NCBI GenBank assembly: GCA_003427395.1
Contig: BFEA01000396.1
Location: 1,008,761-1,040,687, forward strand
Source: Chara braunii
Taxonomy: Eukaryota; Streptophyta; Charophyceae; Charales; Characeae
DNA: 31,927 nucleotides
Direction: 5' to 3'
This document shows positions 10,403-20,990 of this stretch, piece by piece. The first letter of the stretch is position 1, and every line of letters begins with the position of its first letter. Below the pieces are notes generated by a model. The model was not told the origin of the DNA and ran no database searches. It saw nothing but the letters and a program-made list of their open reading frames with translations. Position numbers and translations under genes: made by a program.

Positions 10403-12231
10403 ATGAGCGAATCAGACGGTGGGGAGGATAAATCTGACGATAGGAGGCGGACACGACGAGACACCCGTAGGATACCCGTTGTGTTTCAGGTTCTACTACC
10501 AGGAGACAAGAGAAGGCTTAGGGCCGAGACAAGGGCCCGCAATCTAGAGATTGTGAGATAGGCAGGAGCAGCCGCTGAGCGCGCATTAGCAGCAGCAGCA
10601 GCTAGCGCAGTAGCAATGGGTGCCTCTTCAGCCACTTCTGCTGCAAACTCTACTGGTCATGCGACCAGTTCACAGTCCATCTCCAGCACGTCAGGGGCTG
10701 GCACTAGTTAGATGGCGGGTTCGCAGTTCAGCTCGCCACCTCCACGCACCCGGGAGCAGATGGAGCTCCAGCAAGTAGAGAGGATTCACTTAAGGCTAGA
10801 GGAGGAACTCAGACAGGCTACTAAAAGAGAGAGAGATTAGAGATAGGAGTGTCAGACTAAATGGTAGGGAGGCAGACAAGGCTGCGCTAGAGGGGTTAGA
10901 TGACTCGACCCCTAGCAATACTGAAAAGATTCTGAAGGCGAGCATCCTGTCCATGCATGCATACATGGACAATAAACTGGATACAATCCAGGACACTTTA
11001 GACCAGATCCTTAATGCCATGCACAAACCAGGAATCAGGCGAGCAGTCTTGCCGTCGCTGCCATTCTCAGTGACGACAGACCCGTATGCTGCTTAGTCTG
11101 GACCACCACCAAGTGGTACATCAACAACAACCTTATCTCAGATTGTTGCTTCTTCATCTTCCGGTACAGCGACTGGTGCTACACCACAGTCGCCACCTGT
11201 CTCGCCAGCGGGACAACAATTTCCGTGGTATCCTAAGACCCCCCTGAAACCACCTCCTCAGGAGACAAGAAGGACGAAGTTGTCGACACAGGGTTGAGAA
11301 CGGTGCCAGTGTAGGTGAGGGCAAAGAGGACATTGGTAGAGGAGGAAGTGATTACTGCTGCATCCTACTTAGAGGGTTCAACAACTCGTTGGCTTAATGG
11401 ATTGGTAGCTTCAAAGGGGTTCGACAGGAACATGGGTGATTGGGGGCAGACCCACACCTTGGAGAGCTTTATGGACTTCGTGGAGGCTCGATGGCACAAC
11501 CCTCAGCAGGCACAAATTGCCACTGATGGGCTTCTAAAGCTTGATGCTAGAAAGTACAAGTCGGTGCGAGAACTTACCACACAACCGTAGAGCGCCTGAT
11601 CGTGGTCCCAGGAGTGGAGTACAATCCACAGGTCTTATTGACCATGTTCTTGAGATGTCTTCCCACAAACATCAAGAACTTACTGGCCAGCGAGGCTCGC
11701 TTAGAGTTTAACACCTTTGAGACATTCAGTAAAAAGGCCTTAGACTTAGAGGCTACGTTGGGTAGTGCGCAAACCCCTTCTACGGGCGGGAGGAAGAAGA
11801 AGACTCCACAAGAATGGAAGAAGAAGGGTAGTTGATTGATGATGGTTGATTCCGAAGGGAATCAAACTGAAATTGATGATGTTTCTGAACTTGTGGAGGG
11901 TGCAGAGTTAGACAGTGAGGAGAGTGCTGAGGGCAGCAACCTCGCCGCAGTAATTAAGACTAAGGCAGCAGGCCGCGGCAAGGGCGGTCAGCAAAGGAGT
12001 CAGAGGCAGGCCGCTAACCCAAACAAGATAGCTGCTTGGGTTAGAGCAGGCTTGGATCAGGAAGTGTGGCGAGATCGTTGGTCACGTGGTGCTTGCATAA
12101 ACTGCGGCGAGTACGGCCATATGCAGTTTAAATGCAAGAACTCGAAGGTCTCGCAAAAGATCCCTCCGAAGGGTGGGTTTCCATCTTCTCAGTCTGGGCC
12201 TCTACGAGCTCCAGCTCAGAAAAACACTTAG
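10403..12231 (+). pseudogene. gag: Element B gag, multiply interrupted
   Basis: The ATG at 10403 begins an Arg/Asp-rich reading of 52 codons that stops at TAG 10559 and continues in phase through an Ala-rich segment to TAG 10709. The phase is lost near 10838. Later pieces are recognisable: a coiled-coil-like segment, a capsid region read in two frames (about 11315-11590 and 11602-11835, with LEGSTTRWLNG and RWHNPQ), and an acidic then Lys/Gly-rich tail. A CCHC knuckle follows (from 11836: C87, C90, H95, C100). The zinc-knuckle frame ends at TAG 12229 and protease lies in the -1 frame. At least three frame changes and several stops make it non-functional. Confidence 0.85.
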
Positions 12232-13040
12232 GGCCGGTAGAAGATGTAGCTGCTTCTACTCTCGTTGAAGCGGGTGATGTACCCTCCCTGGTTCAAGAGT
12301 TGGCCAAAGCTATTGACTCCTTAGTCGCCCCACGGACACATCCGAACCCAAGTATACTCTATACGTCGGATGTGTCTGAAGCCTTAGAGGACCTTCAAGG
12401 TGAGTGGTCGGCAAGAGACCCTCGTAAGTCCTGGGTGGCACTGAGTGGAGGTCCTAGAGGGGAGCACTTCGTTGTGGAAGTTGGTGTAGGTGGTCGCAAG
12501 TGCGGCGCCTTCGTAGACATTGGCTCCACGCGAAACTTCATAAGTCACGACTGCGTTGACAGACTTTGCCTAAAGGACAGGGTGCAACGCCTTAGTAGAC
12601 CGGTAGCATCTACTTTGGTCAACAAAGAGCGCATGATGGTGGAGGACTACATTAAAGATGTAGTCTACACCTTCTCCTACCCAGGAGGAGAAATAAACCA
12701 TAAGATATCATTCCTGGTGAGCGACGAGTTGCCCTTTGACATGTTATTGGGCATGTACTACCTCAAGGTTGCCAAGCCCCAGTTCGACTGGGACAAGAAG
12801 GTGTTGAAGCACGAGTTGCCTAATGGGAGGACCGTTAGACTGGCCAAGTATAAAGCCAATAGGTTAATAGACTCCTATGGGTGCTTATGCACATCTGCCT
12901 TCTATAACTACTATAAAGAGAACCAAGAGGACGGAATGTACTTAGTCTATGTCTCTGCAAAAGGGGAGGCCGTTAAAACACCCCCAGAGACAGAGACCAT
13001 CATCGTTAAGTACCCTGATCTGTTCGAGGAGCCCTCATGA
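12132..13040 (+). pseudogene. Element B protease region of pol
   Basis: This frame is -1 relative to gag and overlaps it by about 100 bases. Counting from the ATG at 12132, the retropepsin active site reads Asp129-Ile130-Gly131 followed by S-T-R-N-F-I. The family has Ser or Thr in the middle position, so the Ile is a substitution at a key residue. The later block LPFDMLLGMYYL is normal. The frame stops at TGA 13038 but continues in the same phase toward RT. In a frameshift protein the first part (before about residue 30) would not be translated as such. Confidence 0.8.
12219..12259 (+). promoter_or_regulatory. Decayed candidate -1 frameshift signal, element B
   Basis: GAAAAAC (12219-12225) lies in the phase G_AAA_AAC, four bases before the gag stop at 12229. 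It is one transition from the classic AAAAAAC. After 11 bases comes a hairpin with a 7-bp stem (12237-12243 with 12253-12259) and a 9-base loop. The layout repeats that of element A. With G in the first place, slippage would be weak, as fits an old copy. Confidence 0.4.
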
Positions 13041-14345
13041 GTCGTAGACAAGGAGGTTATCCATGCCATAGAGATCATCCCAGGTAGCAAGACACCTAAA
13101 GGGAGAATCTATAGAATGACTCCGACCGAGTTGGACGAGCTTCGTCGGCAACTGAAAGAGGTCCTAGAAAAGGGTTGGATACGGCCTAACACTTCTCCCT
13201 TTGGCTCACCAGTCCTGTTTGTTCCAAAGAACGGGGGAATACTAAGGATGTGCATTGATTATAGAGGCCTCAATGCCATCACTGTTAAGAACGGAAAACC
13301 TCTATCACACATCGACGACCTAATGGATAGGGTGCATGGATGTAAGTACTATACAAAGATAGACTTAAAATCCGGCTACCATAAGATTGCCATAAGACCA
13401 GAGGACCAACACAAAACCGCATTTTAGACCAGGTACGGTCTGTACGAGTTTGTAGTGATGCNCTTTGGCCTTTGCAATGCGCTGGGTACATTCCAACACG
13501 CCATGAATAGGATCTTCCATGACTACTTAGATAAGTTCGTTGTCGTGTATCTCGACGATATACTTATCTTTAGTAGAAATGTCGAGGAGCATGCTCAACA
13601 TGTAGACAAAGTACTTTCACTCCTCCGACAACACAAGTATAAGATAAACGTAGAGAAATGTGGGTTTGATCGCACTCAAATCTTGCACTTCGGTCATGAA
13701 GTATCCGCGGACGGGATTAGGCCCGAAGATGCGAAGGTGGCTAGCGTTAGGGACTGACCACGACCCTAATCTGTGACTGAGGTCAGATCATTCTTGGGAA
13801 TGTGTGGTTATTACCGCAACTTCGTAAAGAACTATAACACGATCACATCTTACTTGACTGATCAAACTCGACTTGACACACCATGGGACTGGACCGACGA
13901 GTGTGAGGCAGCTTTCAAGCGTTTGAAACATGCTCTCACGCACCATGAGGTTCTCATGGTACCCGACCCGCAAAGGCCATTTGTTGTAACCATGACGCAA
14001 GCCAATACGGCATTCGCGCAGTGCTGGCTCAACAGGAAGGGAAAAAGTTGAGACCGGTCGAGTACATGAGCAAAAAGATGCCATCAAAGACGTTGCCAAA
14101 GTCCACCTACGAGAGGGAAATCTACGCTCTCTACAAGGCACTTGTCCACTGGAGGCACTATCTGTTAGGAAGGTTCTTCTATTTGAGAACTGACCATCAA
14201 TCCGTCAAGTGGATCAAAACACAACCGGTTCTCTCCGATGCACTCAAACGTTGGATTGAAGTCGTAGATCAGTATGACTTCAAACTAGACTATGTGAAGG
14301 GAGAGTACAACAAGGTTGCATATGCGTTGTCTAGAAGAGCAGATT
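13041..14345 (+). pseudogene. Element B reverse transcriptase and RNase H
   Basis: RT motifs are clear: MCIDYRGLN near 13250, FGLCNA near 13464, and YLDD at 13548-13559. In-frame stops occur at 13425, 13755 and 13767. An N at 13462 hides one base of the residue before FGL, and the usual NAPGTF reads NALGTF. A one-base loss near 13992 shifts the frame inside the RNase H DASQYG motif, so the rest is read from about 14000 in another frame. The late RNase H motif reads VAYALSRR in place of VADALSRR, losing a catalytic aspartate. Confidence 0.88.
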
Positions 14346-15887
14346 ACCTGGGTGCGCTGATTTATGAGTTTGGCCTATCTGAGGACGTGACTCGATCTAT
14401 GGAGGAAACCTACAAGGAAGATCCCATCACGATGGACATCATCAACAAACTTCAGGCTAAAGACAAGGACACCACTGATGAGTTTGTGATGGTGGATGAG
14501 TTGCTCTTTCTTGAGAAGGCAGGGTTTAAGAGATTAGTTGTTCCATCTAGGGAAAATTTGCATAGTTTGTTCTTAGGAGAATGCCACGACGCAACGGGAC
14601 ATTTCAGCTATAAGAAGACTAGTGCTAACTTAGTACAACGATTTTGGTGGCCTAACATGCTGGACGATGCAAAGAAGTACGTTCAAACTTGTCAGGTCTG
14701 TCAGCGGGACAAGCCGCGGACTCAAGCTCCGCTTGGGTTACTCAAGCCTCTACCCATTCCTGCTGGCCCAGGGCAGAGTATCTCCATGGACTTCATGGAT
14801 ACTCTCGTGACGAGCAAGAATGGCAAGAGGCACATCTTTGTCATAGTGGATAGGTTCACTAAGTACACTAGACTAATCGCCATGCCAGAGACTGTCAGGA
14901 CTAAACACGTCATCAAGTTGTTCATGGAAAACTGGGTGCGTGACTTTGGACTTCCAAAAACGATCGTCAGTGACAGAGATGTACGTTTCACAAGCGAGAT
15001 GTGGAAGAAGGTCGTTGAACAGATGGGCAGCCAGCTTCAGATGACTTCTGGGAATCATCCCTAAGCAAATGGGCAGGCTGAACGAATGAACGAGGTGGTG
15101 CAGCATCTGGTGAGGCATTACATCAAGCCCAGCCAGGATGACTGGGTGAGAAATTACCTCTCATCGCCAGCCTGTACAACAACGCTGTACACAACAACAC
15201 CGGCGTCAGTCCTAATCAACTGCATCTGGGGTGGAAGCCTAGATCTGCTCTAGACTTCCTCCTGCCTGAAAACCGACCTGCTGCAACTTCTGGAACCATC
15301 GAATGTGGTGTCTAGTATGATAAATTGTTGCAGCAGACTGTCGAACATATCAAGAAATCTCAGGAAGCTATGATTGCTTCTGAGAACAAACGTCACCGAC
15401 AGTCCACATTTCAGGTAGGGGAACGTGTCTGGCTAGTGAGTTGGGACAAGAGTTTGGCATCTCTAGGAAACTAATGCCTTAGTATTTCGGTCCCTGGGAA
15501 GTCTTAGACATAGTGGGAAATGATTTGGATGGTCCCTCGTACATCATTCGTATCCCTGGTCACTTACGCACTTACCCTGTTTTTCACGCCTCCAATCTTG
15601 CACCCTTCGCTGAGACAGCACAGTTCCCATCACGGAGATCTATGCTGCCCCCAACCATGGATGGCCACGTGGATGTCGACGACATCCTGGATCACAGAGA
15701 CACGCCCGTTCCCAATCCACCTGACAGGGGAAGACCTCCCTAACCTGCGAGGGAGTACAAAGTACATTTCAGGCATCATACTGATCCGAAGGAAGATCGA
15801 TGGATTTCAAGGGAGGAACTTGTCAAGACAGCTTCTCAGATCATGGAAGATTATAAGAAGAAACTGAAGGACAAGGCACCCACATGA
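14346..15887 (+). pseudogene. Element B integrase with chromodomain-like end
   Basis: Counting from 14021, the HHCC zinc finger is H189, H194, C224, C227, and catalytic residues D257 (SMDFM) and D318 (VSDRD) are present. TAA at 15062 interrupts the core just before the segment NGQAERMN that carries the third acidic residue. Another frameshift near 15160, stops near 15315 and 15471, and TAA at 15741 follow. The GPY/F block (FGPWEVL) and the HLRTYPVFHASNL block lie at 15488-15600. The chromodomain-like tail (EDRWISREEL and a helix) is open after the last stop and ends at TGA 15885-15887. Confidence 0.85.
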
Positions 15888-15911
15888 AGCATCTCAGCGG
15901 ACTTTCGAAGC

Positions 15912-15925
15912 TAAAGGGGATGGAA
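15912..15925 (+). other. Polypurine tract of element B
   Basis: TAAAGGGGATGGAA abuts the TG of the 3' LTR. It is the plus-strand primer site. Confidence 0.8.
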
Positions 15926-17012
15926 TGTGAGGAACAAGCCCTCAAGGGTCCCTATCAAACATCACATTGTTCTGGGCTAAGGGCCCCAACAAGCGAAAGT
16001 TCCCGGCCTAAGTGAAGGCGGGTCTGAATATTCGTCAAAGGCAAAATTCGACATTTCCATATGTGGGTATTCAGGCTCTCGCAGCACGCCAGTTGGTTGG
16101 GTAAACGCGTGAGCCTCACATTTCTGCGTCATACAGTTGGCCTAGGCCTTGACAGTTGCGCCTGGGCACACATACACAAAGCAGGGCCAATACATTGGGA
16201 AGCAGGCCTTCGGCCTTGGATAAAGCGGTAGTGCCGACGCGCCTGCCTGGGAGCCCTGCACAGATGAAGCAAACAACCCAAGTCCAGAGACTCAGTCCGA
16301 CGTGCCTAACTGTAAAGGGCCCAGGCCCTCAACTGTAGTCTCGGGCTTGGGCGCAGGGTCTGGGACCCAACCGGAAGCTACAAGAAGCTTCCAGCCAAGC
16401 CTCACGCAGCATCCAGGAGGCTGCCACTTCCACAAAAGGAGTGAGGCAGCCCAGGCCAGGCATTCTGGCCAGTACTGGCAATGCGGAAGTGCTGCTGCGC
16501 TCTCGCTTGATGTTGCGCTGCTGCCAAGGGCGCTGACGGGGCGCAGGCGGCCATAGCCGGGCTGCTGGGCGCCAGGGGGTAATGCAGGCGATTGAGTGGT
16601 CTTCAGGGAAGGAGGTGAGTGTGGGGTAATCAAGGTCTGATTGAGGGTGACGAGATACGCACCTGGTACATGAAGAGAGGTCGGCGATGGTGTTGGCAGT
16701 CATGTACATTGGTCTTCGTGAGTCGAAGTGATTCTGTTGCGTGAACCAGCTGTAGGTAGGATAGTCTGGTAGAGTAGGCTGGGCGCTGAGCGCCAGACAG
16801 AGCAGAGGGACTTTGGATACTGTGTTGGTGTGGCCTAAGGGCATGAACATTGGTTAATTACTTCATTGAATTGCTCTATATGGATGGTTTTCTCNTATAT
16901 GGATGGTTTTCTCGGTGCATTTGTACTCTCTGCTTGGGACACGACTACTGGGACAGCTGTGTGATTTCGCAATTTGGTTTTATGTATATCGCTCACAGTC
17001 ATATTCCTTGCA
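15926..17012 (+). repeat. 3' LTR of element B
   Basis: Matches 7945-9112 from TGTGAGGAAC to TTGCA, with many point differences and a deletion of about 38 bp near 16540. A single N with an 18-bp flanking repeat (16877-16913) is probably artificial. Confidence 0.9.
16877..16913. other. Probable assembly artefact: 18-bp repeat around N
   Basis: 16877-16894 equals 16896-16913, with N at 16895. The repeat starts at the same LTR position as the 77-bp repeat in the 5' LTR. Confidence 0.75.
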
Positions 17013-17016
17013 CATG
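17012..17016. repeat. Target-site duplication of element B, right
   Basis: ACATG, the partner of 7940-7944. Confidence 0.7.
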
Positions 17017-17320
17017 AAACATGTCTGGAACAATCTGAGTGAATGTCTCCGTGAAAAAAGGATACTCCTCGTGGTAAGGGGACAGGAGGTCACCATTTGT
17101 AAAATGGTCAGGGACAACGAGGGTGGCAAAGTGCATTCATTGCCCAAAGAAGGAAACCAGTTTGATGGCAGACAACCAAACACAACTGTGAGAGTTCCTT
17201 CGTTTCAGGATGCAATGATGTCCGAAAAACCAAAAACAAGGAAAGGCACTGCAGTTGAGAAATGTACCCTACCCTCGGTAGGGTAGTTTTCTCAATGGAA
17301 AATGGTTTCCCGCCCAAACC
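17017..17320 (+). other. Unique spacer with a short open frame of unknown meaning
   Basis: A frame entering from the element B LTR stays open to 17286 and gives about 90 residues after the LTR end (from WNNLSECLREKR to KCTLPSVG). I recognise no family. It has no start of its own, so it could be chance or a remnant of an exon. A short hairpin (CTACCC/GGGTAG) lies near 17270-17285. Confidence 0.3.
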
Positions 17321-17333
17321 AAAAGGGCCAAAG
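17321..17333. repeat. Target-site duplication, left of U6 pseudogene
   Basis: AAAAGGGCCAAAG, repeated exactly at 17437-17449 after the A-rich tail. Confidence 0.8.
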
Positions 17334-17359
17334 GTCCTTCGGCCTTTTGGGACATCCGT

Positions 17360-17391
<32 letters not shown>

Positions 17392-17416
17392 GACCCCTGC
17401 GCAAGGATGGCATGCA
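17334..17416 (+). pseudogene. U6: U6 snRNA processed pseudogene
   Basis: From GACATCCG on, the sequence matches plant U6 closely. It includes TGGAACGATACAGAGAAG with the ACAGAGA box that pairs with the 5' splice site, then the U6 segment CCCCTGCGCAAGGATG. The 5' stem-loop carries an extra block of about eight bases. The 3' end (the U-rich tail and the last 25 or so bases) is missing and replaced by an A-rich tail (17419-17440). A 13-bp target duplication flanks the unit. No U6 promoter elements are expected for such a LINE-mobilised copy, and none are seen. Confidence 0.92.
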
Positions 17417-17436
17417 TTAAAAAAAAAAAGAAAAAA

Positions 17437-17449
17437 AAAAGGGCCAAAG
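17437..17449. repeat. Target-site duplication, right of U6 pseudogene
   Basis: AAAAGGGCCAAAG, identical to 17321-17333. Its first As merge with the tail. Confidence 0.8.
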
Positions 17450-17575
17450 CATACTATAAAACGGATTTGAGGTCAAAGAAAAATTCTACAAAATGACAAA
17501 ATCTAATAGGTTATTCTCCTGTATTTCGGTACCATCAGATCGCAATACATCAATGCCAGAGCTCCATCCCATCAT

Positions 17576-17700
17576 GCCACACGTGATAGAAAGCTCAGCG
17601 TTGAGAAAACTCAATGCTGTAGGTGGGACCGAACCCCAGGGGCCTGGACCCATTAGCCAAGTATTCTACCATGCGGTTCAGGATTTCGATCACGTGTGGC
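17576..17700 (-). repeat. tRNA-like unit inside a 12-bp inverted repeat
   Basis: GCCACACGTGAT (17576-17587) and its exact complement (17689-17700) enclose about 100 bases. On the minus strand an A-box-like GCATGGTAGAATAC is followed by a near-perfect B box GGTTCGGTCCC, and a 10-bp hairpin with loop AAAA (17596-17619) lies at the 3' side. The D- and T-arm spacing is tRNA-like, but the acceptor stem is absent. A SINE head, a tRNA pseudogene or a small foldback element are all possible. Confidence 0.45.
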
Positions 17701-18357
17701 CTTGAGTGACGCAGTAAGGTGGTCGAATAAATCGGATCTCGACGGCGTGGTAGTTTCCGAGCGGGGACTGTAAAGATGCCCATCTCCGTCCAATAAGATG
17801 CGTAGAAAAACAAAGAGAAACAAAACAAAGTTGGACATGATAGGTCGTGGCTTTGCGTGGGCGGGAAGTCTGGATTTTATGGGCTCGAAAGGGGTGGGGG
17901 GGGTGATTTCCAGACTTGTTTTTTTTTAACTTTTTAGCTTCGGGAAATCGAACTTGAAATGTGAAATTCAAATATTGTGGTGGATCTGACAGGAACGCCT
18001 TCGCGTTTGTCGGATGGCCTGTTAGAGGCATGATGAGATACATGGTGACGAATGTATCCCCATACCCGTTACTTCTTCATCCTCGTGGCTGTGTTCGTGG
18101 ACACATTTTATTGCCACGGTACATCACTATGAAGACTTACGTGAAGGAGATCGGTCCAACCCATGAATTCGGACACGCAGCTGTTGTTCTCTGTTTTACG
18201 TGCCATTTCAATTCATTTTAAATCAGAAAANGATCCATTCATGCAAAAAAAAATCACTTTGTCTTTTCCAAAAAACCATAAAATTGCGTCACACATACCA
18301 GGGGCCAAACGAATCTTTTGTTTTCTTTTTTTCTTTTTCTTGAGCTTACCGGCCCTA
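17701..18357. other. Unassigned spacer left of element C
   Basis: Contains an 8-G run near 17895, T-rich and A-rich tracts and an N at 18231. No gene is seen. One frame (17961-18221) is open but has no motif. Confidence 0.4.
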
Positions 18358-18864
18358 TGTTATGTACCGGATTGAACTTCAATCCACAATGAATTCACAC
18401 GTTCCCATACACGCATGCAATTGCAGAGTAAACTCGAAGGAGGCAAATCCACACAAAACCGGAGAGAAGATATGCACAGCGGAAGCTCGAAATACACAGG
18501 GAATTGAAAAACGAATTTCAATTCTGTAATCCCCCTTCCTCCTCCAATCAATCCAAAGTACTTGTTCCAAGAATTACAACCGCGTTTACAACAACCCCGA
18601 ACAACCCGAAAACAAGTATCCAATGAAGTCTACAGGAGTCTTATTTTTCCTCCTCGCCACCTCATACCCCTGGCTATGGCTGCCGTAGCAGCAGTAACCC
18701 CACAACCGTCACAACCTGCCAGTCTGAACCAGCAACACCAATAATAGCAGTGCCAGCTCAGTGCTTGCATGACAGTGCAGCGTTGGAAGTCCTGATGAAG
18801 AAGGAGACAACCAATCCAGTACTTCGAAGGAGACAAAAACGAAGTTCCTCTTGAGGAGGAACAA

Positions 18865-19055
18865 CAAATATGGCTGCCAAGTGTAAAAGGCAGCGCCCAA
18901 ACCCAAACAACACAGTCCTGGAGAAGCTCTTGCGCAGAGCTGCTGATAGCAGCAGTGCTNCAAATATGGCTGCCAAGTGTAAAAGGCAGCGCCCAAACCC
19001 AAACAACACAGTCCTGGAGAAGCTCTTGCGCAGAGCTGCTGATAGCAGCAGTGCT
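18865..19055. other. Probable assembly artefact: 95-bp repeat around N
   Basis: 18865-18959 equals 18961-19055, with N at 18960. The other LTR has the same structure at the same place. Confidence 0.75.
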
Positions 19056-19362
19056 ATCTCCAACTTCGTGTCCCAGCCCCAACTTTGGCTGGGCTTCGAG
19101 GAAGAAGATGTCCTCGCCCAAAATAACGGGCAACGCTTCGGCCACGAACGGGCAGCGTTCTCCCAACAATCGTCTCGAGAAAAAACCTCGACACCAATTT
19201 TCTGCCCGCTACTTCTACTCCCGGACTAGACCTAGGAGAGCAACCTAAGACTCCGTGTACCTAACCAGGAAACGGAAAAAAGGAACCCAGACCTATGACA
19301 GGGCAAAAGAAAAGGCCGAATGGCCCAAGCCTACCAAACAGAGATCACTAGTGGCAGACTTA

Positions 19363-19511
19363 GGGATCAAGTCCCAGAGGANGCAACACTCACAAACAAA
19401 ACAGACNCACACACGTTACAAGTCACGGGATCAAGTCCCGCAAAGCTCAAAACAAGCAAACAGCAGGCAAACAGGCAACACAACAAACAAAGGTTGCGGG
19501 ATCAAATCCCG
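19363..19511. repeat. Three T-arm-like palindromes in element C LTR
   Basis: GGGATCAAGTCCC (19363-19375), CGGGATCAAGTCCCG (19426-19440) and CGGGATCAAATCCCG (19497-19511) each form a 4-5 bp stem with a 5-base loop and differ by one base from a Pol III B box core. All three are kept in the right LTR. They fall in the presumed U3, 60-210 bases from the transcriptional 5' end of the LTR. Confidence 0.6.
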
Positions 19512-19571
19512 ACAACGACAAAATGGACAAAATTAGTATACAGCCCGCTTGTAACACTGCAATTCATTGCA

Positions 19572-19584
19572 TTCCTACCCTCCC
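19572..19584 (-). other. Polypurine tract of element C
   Basis: On the minus strand GGGAGGGTAGGAA directly precedes the TG of the 3' LTR. Confidence 0.75.
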
Positions 19585-19603
19585 GGGGAGCGAGGACCCC
19601 GAG

Positions 19604-20990
19604 CTAGGCGTGTCCACGAGGAGATCGCCTGAGCAATTTTCCACTTTGTTCAGCCTCGTAGAACCGTACAACTGAATTGGCAGATTTGAGAAGTTCCTTT
19701 CTTGTAAACCAACGGTCCTCAGTGTGAGGTTGGAAGTGGAACTTGACAAGATATTCACAGTCGGGGCCTGTGCCCCATTGATCTTCAATGCTTTCAACTT
19801 CATATCCCTTTCCAGGGATAGGAGGTCCAAACTGCGGTGGCCGATCAGGAAACGCGTCAGCAGGAGTGAAAGGCAGCAGTTTTGAGGCATGGAAGACAGG
19901 ACAGGTCCTGATATGTGAGGGTACAACAAGTACATAAGAAGGCCCAAAAGGGTCTGCTCCCACCGTTTCAAGTACCTACCATGGGCCATAGTACACAGGC
20001 AACAACTTTCGTGATATGTCCTGTTCATTAGTCAACTCTGACCTTTTCACCCAGACCTAGTGACCAGGCCGAATAGGAGAGGGAGAACGATGCTTATTAG
20101 CCTGCTCTATCATCCTTTTCTGAGCCTTGAACATGTTTGTTCTGGCTTTCTCTAGGTCTTTCTCATAACTCTTGGTGAACTCTGCAGTCTCAGGAGTTAG
20201 TTTAGGCTTAGTTTTGTCAATGAGATCGTCAAGAGGTTGTCTTGGGTCCCTGGCAAAGTGAAGCCTATAGAGTGTAAAGCCAGTAGTGCTGTGAACGGAA
20301 GTATTATACATAAGTTGAGCCCTTGACAGATGTTTGTCCCAGTCCTGTTGATCAGGTGTGATCACAGGACGCAGCAGTTGGAACAAGACTTGGTTCATCA
20401 CTTCGTCCATTGGCTTCAGGATGTCTGCCAGAAGTCATGTCTAGTCTGGAATGGAGATAGTCTTTACAAAAAGACTGTCATTCATCACTGCAAAACCTGG
20501 GGTCTCTGTCACTGACAACAGAGGTTGGGCACCCATGGACATTAACCCACCTCTCAGCAAACAACTCTCTTACCAGAGGAACTTTGGCCTCAACAGGTAA
20601 GGGAATAAACTCGACAAACTTAGAGAAACAATCAACACATACCATTACCTGCCTCATGCCATGAGGGGTGGTCTTGCCCAAATCAGTAAAGTCAATAGAC
20701 AGTGACTCACCTGGGCCATCTGGAATAGGCAATGGTTTGAGTAGCCCCATAGGAGGTCGTATGTGGACCTTATTCCTTTGGCATAACTCGCAAGTCTCTT
20801 AAGTACTTGAGAATATCCTCCTTCATCCTGGACCAATAAAGCGTTGGGTCAGGGCAGCATAAGTCTTTAGGAACCCAAAATGACCTCGAGCATCATGACT
20901 CTCTGAAATCAGATGAGTTATGATTTTGGGATCATTAGGAATGCATAAACGTTCTTCTCCTTCACTGATGGTGTATAGGAAATCTGAAGT
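19604..20990 (-). pseudogene. Element C integrase with chromodomain
   Basis: The zinc finger is split: HDARGHFG near 20890 in one frame, then a frameshift near 20835 and the CELC pair in another. Counting from 20750, the core has the first Asp in SIDF and the second in VVSDRD; TGA near 20477 then interrupts. Bases are missing just before DEVMNQ (about 20410), the segment with the catalytic Glu. TAG ends the next frame at 20057, and the last frame (19963-19604) holds PSHIRTCPVFHASKLL and a clear chromodomain (YEVESIEDQ, EYLVKFHF, DRWFTRKELL). The chromodomain itself is uninterrupted. Confidence 0.88.

Larger units (their letters stand above)
7945..17012 (+). mobile_element. Ty3/gypsy retrotransposon B, full-length but decayed
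   Basis: Two LTRs (TGTGAGG...TTGCA), a tRNA-Met type PBS, gag, protease, RT, RNase H, integrase with chromodomain-like end, polypurine tract and target-site duplication are all present in order. The LTRs differ at roughly 8 percent of positions by eye over the first 400 bp, so the insertion is old. At least ten stops or frameshifts, a changed protease active site and a changed RNase H aspartate show that it cannot encode its own enzymes. Confidence 0.92.
18358..19571 (-). repeat. 3' LTR of element C (left copy)
   Basis: Corresponds to 26080-27400. Includes an N flanked by a 95-bp repeat, two further Ns (19382, 19407), and three small palindromic hairpins near its minus-strand start. Confidence 0.9.

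Noticed and set aside
17940-17957. Minus-strand B-box-like TTCGATTTCCCG
   Set aside because: No A box at tRNA spacing and no arm pairing.
18300-18357. Left flank of element C as the missing 5' part of the LINE endonuclease
   Set aside because: Joining the flanks across element C gives one short coherent reading near the junction, but no endonuclease motif is found further left, where the sequence is T-rich. The LINE is more simply 5'-truncated.
18792-18806. CTGATGAAGAAGG as a second hammerhead core
   Set aside because: It lacks the conserved stem II and the GAAA that must follow. The copy at about 26625 is the same LTR sequence.
18630-19169. A 179-residue minus-strand frame containing a repeated segment
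   Set aside because: The repeat is the 95-bp duplication around an N, inside an LTR. It is an artefact and not a repeat protein.
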